NCBI GenBank assembly: GCA_023374025.1
Contig: SIJG01000232.1
Coordinates: forward strand, 1-64,000
Origin: Heterodera schachtii
Lineage: Eukaryota; Nematoda; Chromadorea; Rhabditida; Heteroderidae
Direction of reading: 5' to 3'
Length of the DNA stretch: 64,000 bases
The notes beneath the pieces are model-generated. The model searched no databases, was not told the origin of the DNA, and saw only the letters and a program-made list of their open reading frames with translations. A program made the position numbers and the translations under genes. Shown one piece after another: positions 54,951 through 64,000 of this stretch. Numbering within the stretch: position 1 is the first letter of the stretch; the number at the start of each line of letters is the position of its first letter.

Positions 54951-57024
54951 TTTATCATGTTCAACTACTATTATGAATTTTAAAATTAGGGACCTCTAAT
55001 ACTTATATTTTGGCTGTGCTTTCCAATCTTGGATGGTGGTGAAGTGATGAAAATTATGAAAAATTGGTGGCTCAGTTGGTTAAATTTATATTGAACTTTT
55101 TCTTTTGTGAAATAAGTCAAAATTAGTCAACTACATAAGTCAGGGAATTAAGTGAAATAGAACAAAGTTTGGAATGGGGCTTAAGGCACAGAAAAATTTC
55201 GATTTTAGGCCCCATAATTTTTTTATAAATTTCTAAAATATTCATTAATAATTTTTTACATGGAAACACTTGGTCTACTTTTATGAAAAAATATAAAACT
55301 TATAGTTTAATCGAAAAAAATTGAAATAAACATTTAAGGAATATTGAGATAAGCCTTAATTAAAAAACTATGGCTTGAAAAATTCAATTCATAGTATATA
55401 CTGAATTAGTTTAAAAAATTTTAAATGAAAAAAGCATTATTATTATTAAGGTTTAACAAATATCTTAAAAATAAAAAATAACGATTTAAATTTAATTAAA
55501 TGAATTATGCATAATAATAATCTCTTTTAAAGCAAAATAAAAATGATTTAATTGTACACTGATACACAGTTGTATTAGCACCCGATTGAATGGATAATTT
55601 TGATAATCCATTAAAAAAATATTACAGCACGAAATAAGTAAATTATTTTTGAAATTAAATATTTGATTAATACAAAAATTCGACAATTAAGTAATTTTAG
55701 ATAGTTCAAACAAACCAATTATTAAATTGAAAATTAGACATTAAAAAATAAATAAAACAAAAAAAAAACATTAAATGAATAAAGTCTTTGTAAGGTTTAT
55801 AAACAACCAAAAATAATAGAAAGGTAACCTAATTAATGAATTAATATATATCTGTTTATAATTAAATATTATTTTATTAAAATAATTATATTGTAGGATC
55901 TAATTGAACTGTTCTTTAATAAAACATTTTCTAATATGCACTTAAATTTGATGTAGTGTAAAGGAAGCATTAAATGTATTTGTAGAAGGCTCATATTTCT
56001 TGCATAGATGAAATTATTAAGATAAAAGGCGCGGGAATGTCGCAAGTGCGCGAAAATCTTAAAACATGAAAATGAACATATAATAAAAATTATGAAATTG
56101 ACTAAGTTTATGAAAAGCGCACGAAAAATCTCAAAAAGGTTCAAATGAACCTAATTGAATGTAATAAAAATTCATCAAATTTACAATTATATAATAAATT
56201 ATGAACAACAATATTAGCAAGGCAAAATTGAGAAAATAAATTATGAACACTCATTATAACCCTAAGGAAAGATAATATTTCTATTCATGCTGATATTTAT
56301 AATTAAACAAAATCAAAAGTAAATAAATTTATTTAAAAAAATATAAAGTAAAAATAAGAATAAATTATATAAATAAAAACCTTTTGAAAATAATAATAAA
56401 TAAGAAAAAGAAAAAATTTTATTTTTCATTTTTTCCATTTTTCACTAAATTTAAACTTATAAGATTCATATATTTAAATATTGTTAAAACAAAAGAAATA
56501 ACCCAAAAGTTTTATTCTCGGTGCTAGGACGAAGTGACAAAAATATGAGTGTTCGTAATAATTAAATTTAATTATTATTTAAATTTAATTTGCTAAATAA
56601 TTAATCGTAACTTAGCTTAAACTTAGTCTAATTTTATCAATCTTAGTTTTAGAACGTAGCTCTACGTATCCTCTGTTACTTATGTAATTTAAAAAAAATT
56701 ACTAAAAATTTACAAAAAGTTTTGACCAAAAACTTTCAAAAAATTTAGACTCAACAATTTTGATCCTAACTTTTTTGAAATTAAATAAATTTTTTGTAAT
56801 TTAACTGAATAATAGAGTATTCTTTAGGCTATGTAATAATAAACAAAATTAAATTGTGATAAAATAATATTTTTAAATTAAAAAAAGCTTCAAAAAAAGT
56901 AATAGCTAAACAACATGCGTTTATATTCTACACAGCATGAAATTGGATATTTATTTGCACTGTGATTTTGTGAATTTAAATTTACAAAAAAATGCATGAA
57001 AAATTATTAAGCATATTTCAAAAC
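54951..57024. other. AT-rich DNA
   Basis: No gene supported; the minus frames 55492-55686 and 55869-56144 are low-complexity and hydrophobic by composition. 55067-55087 has a tRNA D-arm-like sequence without the rest of a tRNA. 56740-56850 carries the dispersed AACTTTTTTGAAA..AATAGAGTATTC repeat. Confidence 0.35.
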
Positions 57025-57772
57025 GTGCTGGGTCGTTTCTTAAAAACTGCCACCATGGGCATTTCTTAAAACTGCCAATTTGTAGAAAAATAAAAAAATT
57101 TAAAACATTTAATCATTTCTTGACCCAATTTCAACCAAATTAATATTTCATGGTATCATACAATGGCACTATGTGTTCTCTATCAAAATATAAATTTATA
57201 AAATTTTTTACTATGGTTATTAAATTCAAGAAAAGCTTAAGTCGGATTTTTTGTCTAGTACTGTTTTGTAACTCAGTGATTTTTTTTGAAAATTTAAAAA
57301 TATATAGATTAAGAAAGATGACTTGAAATTCTAAAACGAAAATTTAATCTAATTGCTCTGAAAAGGTTATAAAGCATTGAATAGGCTAGGTTTTTTGCCA
57401 CGGTCATGCGAATATAATTATAAACATTTAAATTTTTCAAGTCTTTAATATGCAATTGATTCAAAAATAATTTATATATTCGATAGCCCTAAGAATTCTC
57501 TATATAGCTTGCAAAATTTCAAAAAATTTCATTGAGTTTCAAAAAAGTTATGGACAAAAAAATCCGACTTAAGGTTTTGTTGAATTTAATAAGCATAACT
57601 TTTTTTATACTTAAGTAAAAAATTTTATAAAATTATATTCTGACAGAGAACTCCTAGAGTTGAAAGATACCACAAAATTTAATTTGTTTGGATTTAAACG
57701 AAGCTATGAATTTATATATATTACATATTTATTTTCCTTCAAAATTGGCAGTTTTTAAGAAAGGATTAGCAC
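57025..57772. mobile_element. Foldback element with arms of about 230 bp
   Basis: Left arm 57025-57262 and right arm 57552-57772 are imperfect reverse complements. Matching landmarks in order are GTGCT, TTTCTTAAAAACTGCCA, the GTATC..TTCTCT block and CTTAAGTCGGATTTTTTGTC. The centre is AT-rich with no ORF. No target duplication was found. The arms contain the dispersed repeat seen singly at 5.85, 25.7 and 56.8 kb. Confidence 0.6.
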
Positions 57773-58232
57773 CCATTAGGAGTAAGGACAGTAGAATATT
57801 TATCTATGTCTCTTTATATTAATAAATATTAAATTAGAGTTACATGTTTTTTTCTTACTTAAATAAATTTTCTGTTCTTCTCAATTTTTCTTCCGCAAAA
57901 TGTAAAGCTTTGCAAATTTTCATGCAATATCATTCATAGGATAACTTTATTTTCTTGGGATTTGTTATTCAGATGAAGATAAAACATTCTTACAAAATTG
58001 AAATAAGTTTTTTAATAAAATTTGATTCATTATTAGCCAAACTGCAATTTTGTAAAATTATGTTTTTAATGATAAAATTAACTTATTTAAATAAATTATG
58101 TTAAATATTATAATCGAGTTGTCAAAGATTTTTGCATTTTAGAAATGAATTTATATTTGATTATAATTATTGCTGTATTTGTATTTAATTATAATATAAA
58201 ATGTGTCTCTGTTGAGAGATTAACTAACACAC
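57773..58232. other. AT-rich DNA
   Basis: I see nothing supportable. Confidence 0.4.
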
Positions 58233-58316
58233 CTTGAGCGAGGATAGGTATGACTTGTCCAGGTATAACTCAATAGCATACTTGGCTGTTTCTATTCTTT
58301 CAATTAGGATCTTAAC
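58233..58316 (-). CDS. Isolated exon-like frame
   Basis: The minus strand reads KILIERIETAKYAIELYLDK, then SYLSSLK, ending exactly at AAG/GTGTGTTAG. It is amphipathic and helical with clearly better composition than its surroundings. It may be an internal exon (acceptor AAG at about 58311-58317) of an otherwise unrecognised gene. Confidence 0.3.
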
Positions 58317-61300
58317 TTATTTATTAGCTAGATGAAGTTAGAGGAGTATTCTTTATATTTAGTTTTGATCTATAGAATTTGTGCATTTTATCAATTTAAT
58401 TCAATGTGTTATAATAGCTCATTATTACAATTATTATGATATAAAACCATGTTCAATAAATAATTGACTTTTTTTTGTTTATTTTTAGATATTTTTTAAA
58501 TTGATTGTATGAAAATAATTTATTTAAAGGATTTTTTAATTAGGAGTTTGAACCTTTTCCAATAAGGGTTTTACATATTTTTAATGATTTTAATTGCTTG
58601 TGGAATAATTAAAAGATAAATATTTTTAATATAAAATTATTTTTTTATATTTTTTATCTAGCTTACACTCAAATTAAATAAGTTTCTGCTTATTCCTTGG
58701 TTAAGGTTGGGCTCAAAACGCTATTTAATAAAAATTTAATAGCAAAAAATAAATCTAACTTAAATTATAATTTAAGTTATTATTATATATTTATTCTTTT
58801 TTTCATTTTATGTTATTTATTTGTTTTGTTTTTTTGATTTAAATCACGAATTCTTAGTTATTATTGGGCTTTTTTAAATCTCTTGTCCTATAATGTTATT
58901 TAATTTTTTTTTTCTAAACTCCTTTTGATTAATTTAAGACTAATTAAAAGTGCTTTTTCTTCTGATCCAAATATTTCAAATTTAAAATCTATTTATTGAT
59001 TTTGTATTTATTTCATAATTTAAATTTTAACTTTTTATTTTGTGTATTTGTTTGAAATTGTAAGGAAACTTTTATATATTTGATTTTGTTTTTTTTTGCT
59101 TCTTCAAAATTTTTATTTTATTTATAAATAAATTTCGCTACTATTCTATTATAATATAAAATTATTTTTTAGAAAATATTTATAAATTTTATTTGAGATT
59201 TAAAAAATATTTTTTATATAAAAATAAATTTTTCAATTTATAAGCTTCTTCAACGCAATGAAAAATTAACATTTTTTATATTTTTGTATTCCTTTATTAA
59301 TTTTAATTCAAAATAACATAATTCATTTTTCTAATGATGAGTCTTGGATTAAAATTCATTAAAAATTTCGAAAAAATTGTGTTTTTAAAGTTGCAGTTAA
59401 AAATCATAAAAATTCATGAACTCATAATTAAAAACCTTCGTTTCGGAGGATGGTAGGACCGAATCAGAGATAGAAAAAATAAATTGGGTGAGTAAATGGT
59501 CCCATTTGAGGGGCGTGGATTGAACTAATCAGTCGTCATCATTCGGGTGGTACTTGCAGCAGAGCAGATGTCCCCCGAATTTAATTCAAATAAGTTCAAA
59601 AAAATTATTTTTAATTAATGTTTTCATTTACTAACTTAAGTACAGATTTGACGAGTAAAACAAGTAAAAAGTTGTCAATAAAAACAAGTTAAATGTGAAA
59701 AATTTTAAGACAAGAACGATAAAACGAAAAAAAGCGTGACTGAATTATTAAACGGAATCCCCCCACTTTTTTTTCTGTTCCTGTACGACCGAATTGAGTA
59801 AAAAACTTGTGACGCTGTCATCGTTTCGCTACATCCCGTAGATAATGGCAATTAGCAAAATTAAAATAAAATAAACTTAAGTAAAAATAAGTGAGAACAT
59901 TTGTCTATTACATCTGTGATATGAAAATCGATGACATTTTTGACATCGGTTTTCACATCACTTTGCTGCAAAAAGCGGGACGGGGTGAGTAAAAATTTGT
60001 GAATCGATATGAAATAATTTTTTTTTTTTTGGAAGATTATAAAATCCTACATATTATTAAATATAAAATCACATTAATAGAATAATAAAAAAAATTTTCA
60101 AAGAAAAATACTTTTAAATATAGGCTTTTTGTTAAATTAGTACTGAAAAAATAATAAATGTTTGTTTTTTCTTTTAATATTGGTTGGGTTTTTCTTCTTC
60201 TCCTTTATTTAAAATAATATTTATTACTCAATTAGAGGGACATATTTATTTATTAAATTAATTTATCCTAATTTTATATTCTTATTTTTTATGTTTTAAT
60301 TTATTTTTTGTTTATTTTAATTTGCTTCAGATTTATTAAATTTAAAACACAAAAGAAGTGATAATTCTTTTATCAATTGTCCAACTGACTTTTCGTTCGT
60401 TCCTATCTGTTTATCCACAGACCCTCTCTGTTTAGTTTAAAATGTATAAAAAAGCAAATTTGGAAATTAATATTATTTAGTAATATTTGAATATATATTC
60501 TAAATAATTATTAGAAATACATTTAGGGTTAATTATTTACTATATACATTATTATATTTTTAACTACATTGAATTATTAGTTCATAGAAAAAATTCCATT
60601 AATGTTATTATTGTTTATTAAAAAGTTGCAGACTAAATTAGATTAAAAAATTTATATGATAAAAGTTATTTTATTGAAATAACTGAAGAATTTTAAATAT
60701 TAATTTTGCTTTAAATTATGAATTATTTTTCAGAATTCACAAATGAATATAGTTAATGAATTATATTTAGATATTTTCAGTTATTTAGATATTTTCAATT
60801 CACTGCTATACAATAATTTCGCACTTTCTTCTCAAATTACTCTTTGAGAAAATTTTTTATTCATAATTGTTATAATTTATAAGAATTTTATTTAGATTAA
60901 TTTAAAATTTATGAATGCGTTAAAAATTTACGTAATATATTTGAACTCAATTAGATTGTTTGTTTTAATGCTTATTAACGTTAACAGAAAATCATTTATT
61001 TGGTTTTCATTTAGTTCGATGGAACAATAAAATTTTATTCGCTTTATAACTATTATGAATAACATTATCATCTTCATCTTTATATTTTTTCTATTATTAT
61101 TCTGGGTTTTTCTATTGAATTTTGTTATTTGTTACATTCTCATAATTTTGCCATTTTAAAAAATATATAATAATAAAAATTATGGTTTTCGCCAAATATA
61201 AATATTCTATTTTCAATGTGAGTTCAGTATTCTGTTACGATAAAAATAGATTTGCATTTTTGAATGAACTCTTGTTTATTGCTGCGTGACCTATCTCGTG

Positions 61301-62252
61301 ATAAGCGACTATGCTATTTGCATCCAAATTATTTATTTTAAGATTAGTTCTTGATTATTATTTGAAATTAATGTTTTGTTCTATTTAAATAATTCATCTA
61401 GGGTTATTTTTCACTTCTAGGAGTTTTGTCATTATTTTGTACTTTATTTTGGCTTTTTCTTCTCATTTTTGAGATTTTTCACCAGTAAAGCTTGGCATCC
61501 TTATATCTAGAGTGGATTTTAATATTTCCGCTATTAACAAACATGATAAAGATACGTTGATTTATATTTTTACACACGTTTAAATAAATAATGCATTCAA
61601 ACTTATTAATAAATTAAAAACAAAATTAATTAAAGTAATTAATGCAATTAACACACGAAATGACATACCGTTTTCAACGAAATGATAATTATAATACATA
61701 AAATTGGTGAAATAACCAAATAAAATTTATAATTAATAAATCGTTATAATAATTCAACTAATTGTCATTTAAATAGTTTTGAAATAATTATCTTAAGATT
61801 CAGAAGTATTATAAATGCGATATTGTTTGGTATATTGGTTAGTAAACAATAACAGCACTTTTCTTACGGGTTCGATACCGGTCGACGTTTTTTAAAAAAT
61901 TTATTTTTATGTGATTAATAGGATTTTTTAAACCAAAAATACCCATGAAATCAATCATCCTTGACATAATTTATTGACGTATTTAACCCAATTTCCTTAA
62001 GCTGAAATTAAAAATATAATTTTTTGACTAAATCATCAAAATTTAATATATTTCAAAATAATAAGAAAAAAACCAAAAAATTATCAGAAATCATAAATTT
62101 TTTGGTGAAAATCTTTTACAAATAGACCTTAAAAAAATTCGCCCGGCGCTTCCTATCGGCATCGCTTTTAAAAAATTTGGCTCAAAACCGAAAAATTTAT
62201 CACTTTTTGGACAAAATCCGTTAACAAGCCATCTAAATTTTCAAATTTTTTT
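58317..62252. other. AT-rich DNA
   Basis: 59440-60000 is moderately GC-richer, with two GGTGAGTAAA donor-like motifs (about 59487 and 59985) but no convincing frame. The rest is featureless apart from the hairpin at 59916. Confidence 0.35.
59916..59961. repeat. Imperfect hairpin, 20-bp stem
   Basis: GTGATATGAAAATCGATGAC and GACATCGGTTTTCACATCAC pair at about 17 of 20 positions around a 6-nt loop. It could be a small foldback or hairpin RNA. Confidence 0.5.
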
Positions 62253-62278
62253 CCGGCGGCGCCTATCGGCACCGCCGG
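62253..62278. repeat. GC-rich palindrome
   Basis: CCGGCGG and CCGCCGG enclose CGCCTATCGGCA. The motif GCACCGCCGGACCCC also occurs at 36220, and a related CCGGCGCTTCCTATCGGCA at 62142. Likely a short dispersed repeat. Confidence 0.5.
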
Positions 62279-62649
62279 ACCCCTTTCTTTTAAAAGTCCT
62301 TAGAAAAAGAGCGCCGCGAAAAAATAGATGATTTGAAAAACAAAAAAAAATAAGCAGAAATTTTTTGGCTTTTTTGAATAAAATCTACTATTTTTATTTG
62401 GGGGCTAGGCACCGGATGAAAAATTTGAAATTTTATTATTTTTACAGATTTTCACTGAAAATTGACCATTTTAAAAATGCCTTATGCGTTTTTAATTATT
62501 TTTATACAAAAATAATTATGATAAAAAAATAATAAAAAGCCATAAAATTATTATTATGAATAATAAATATTTTTAAGCAAAAATTTATAAAGTTTTTTGA
62601 CTATATGCCCTAGTTTAAATCAATAAAGCACTAGTAATTTTTTATCCAT

Positions 62650-62905
62650 AATCACGAAATAATTTCAAAATCCGGCTCACAACAATGACATCATCCAAAT
62701 AAGCGATGGTAAATGGGAAAATCTGCCAACATTGAATCCACAATGGATTGGAAAATGCCAAGAGCAGACTTCAGTCCAAACGGCAACCGCTCGTACTGAA
62801 AATTACCACGGTGCGTTGCGATCGTACACATTTCTTTTGGTCCCTCTTCCAATTCATTGGGTGATACGCGTCACGGAAATCGATCTGAGTGAAAATTTGC
62901 CGAAT
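62650..62905 (-). pseudogene. Ty3/gypsy-type reverse transcriptase fragment
   Basis: The minus strand reads MCTIATHRGNFQYERLPFGL (LPFGLKSA codons at about 62766-62789), then FQSIVDSMLADF. A frameshift near 62703-62727 separates this from IAYLDDVIVV (62682-62705). These are RT palm-domain blocks including the YxDD catalytic motif, and the pattern resembles nematode Cer1-like gypsy elements. Both sides end in AT-rich DNA, without integrase, protease or LTR. A stop interrupts the left block as well. The fragment is non-functional. Confidence 0.75.
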
Positions 62906-63126
62906 TTAAATTTGTTTAAAAAAAAGTAATATAATTCAGAGATGCCGACAAATTTAGCATGTTCCATTCAAAAATTATTGATGTAAATTAAAAATCTACC
63001 CAATTTAAATCATAATTTCTTTTATTAATAATAAACAAAATATATAAAACTCTATGAATATAAATAAGCATATATTTTTCTATAAAGGTTTTTGTCAAAT
63101 TAATTATTTTGTTTTGCATAAATATT

Positions 63127-63930
63127 TGTTCACTGACTATTTCATTAAAAATATTACTTTTTGCAATTTAAAGAAATAATTGAGCACATATGATAATAAA
63201 TTATTTAATTGCCTTTATAAAAAATATACCAATAATTTTGAATATCTTTAAATGCAATTTTAAAATTAATTTATAAATCATTTTAGAAACTTAAAATTAT
63301 TTTAAGAAAAATTCATATATTTATTTTCACTCATTTTGATCCAAAAATTTATTTAAAAATACATTTATTATTTCTCAATAACATATTTTTATTATTAAAA
63401 ATCAAAAAATAATAATTTACCAATTTAAGAGAACAAACACTATTAAATGAAAAATTGGATTTTTTTCATTATTTTTCTTTACCAAAAAAAAAACCTTTTA
63501 ATACCGAATTCTGCTATAAAAACAAAATTTCTTTTCATATAAATAAATATTATATAAAAACACTATGTCATTATAATATGCAATAAAAACGATTTCAATT
63601 CATGAGAGAATTCACAAATAATGCACAAGAGAGAAATATAGAATTATTTACCTATTCAAACAATTTAATTAAATGGAGTTTATTGAATATTTTTTTTAAG
63701 TGGTTAAATTCAAAACATCACCAATTTAAAACACGATGGACGTGAGTGACCATCTTAAAAACATGAAAGGCGGGATTCATGACTATTACCGTTATGTCAC
63801 AGCCAAGAAATGAATATTAAATCATTTAAATAAAAAATCTCAACAATAAAAATAAATGCACAATAAATATTAAACCTATGGTGTAAATCCATACATACAG
63901 CAAAATTAAAACCTTAAAAACAAAAAAATA
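63127..63930. repeat. Direct repeat R2, copy 2
   Basis: Second copy of 42398-43130, with an inserted block (about 63730-63825) of better GC content (ACACGATGGACGTGAGTGAC..). Its end (CCAAGAAATGAATATTAAAT) resembles 43829-43850, so the extra block may be ancestral and lost from copy 1. Confidence 0.8.
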
Positions 63931-64000
63931 ATAGCAGATGGGCAATGTTTTATTGACAAGAGATTTTGAATTTGCTCACCACCTTTTTTATCTTTTTTAG

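Noticed and set aside
55067..55087. Possible tRNA D-arm (GGTGGCTCAGTTGGTTAAAT)
   Set aside because: No B box, anticodon arm or acceptor stem can be built around it.
61816..61890. Possible tRNA: B-box-like GGTTCGATACC followed by a T-run
   Set aside because: The T-stem has a mismatch, the acceptor stem does not pair and the anticodon loop lacks the normal pattern. At best a tRNA-derived remnant; a tRNA-finding program would decide.

Overview
Eukaryotic, very AT-rich DNA (by eye well under 30% GC outside a few islands) with the marks of a nematode genome: tiny introns (31-80 nt) ending in T-rich TTTTCAG acceptors, a Helitron, a Ty3/gypsy reverse-transcriptase fragment and a LINE-like ORF1 fragment. 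The base composition and the large, decaying families of small proteins with signal peptides fit a plant-parasitic root-knot nematode (Meloidogyne-like). That is an inference from style, not an identification.

Region 1 (1-13.9 kb) is a repeat cluster built around nine copies of one gene family. Each copy has a 5' signal peptide followed by up to three tandem helix-turn-helix (HTH) units. Copies lie head-to-head (around 574), tail-to-tail (around 4.1 and 11.9 kb) and singly. Most are broken by a stop after the signal peptide, by frameshifts or by loss of HTH unit 2; the copy at 8000-8401 keeps an open frame with an ATG and a signal peptide. A Mutator-like element with 9-bp target duplications (1836-3212) carries a second signal-peptide ORF. 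Its right part plus the neighbouring HTH genes were copied to 10.28-12.6 kb, between two copies of another 0.75-kb block. Also here are a foldback element with a GC-rich core (6597-7408), a 15-bp minisatellite and a 42-bp satellite.

Region 2 (13.9-36.5 kb) is AT-rich with scattered short exons that longest-ORF scanning mostly misses. There is a minus-strand cluster at 17.9-19.3 kb with an HEIGH zinc-protease-like motif; a plus-strand membrane-protein gene at 26.1-27.3 kb with a MITE at an exon edge; a second exon at 27.6-27.9 kb; a small secreted acidic protein at 29.5 kb; a two-exon gene at 30.2-30.65 kb; and a minus-strand gene end at 34.4-35.5 kb. Segments of these genes also occur as decayed duplicates.

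Region 3 (36.5-40.3 kb) holds a 5'-truncated Helitron with an intact PIF1-type helicase frame. It is bounded on both sides by the same 491-bp host sequence.

Region 4 (40.3-64 kb) is AT-rich with large diverged direct repeats (42.4/63.1 kb and 47.6/54.3 kb), a LINE-like fragment (45.8 kb), a long foldback element (57.0-57.8 kb), a few exon-like islands and a gypsy RT fragment (62.7 kb). Most of the window is mobile or duplicated DNA. I found no convincing rRNA, tRNA or CRISPR. Many open frames begin with TTG, so starts here were re-chosen at ATG or at splice sites.
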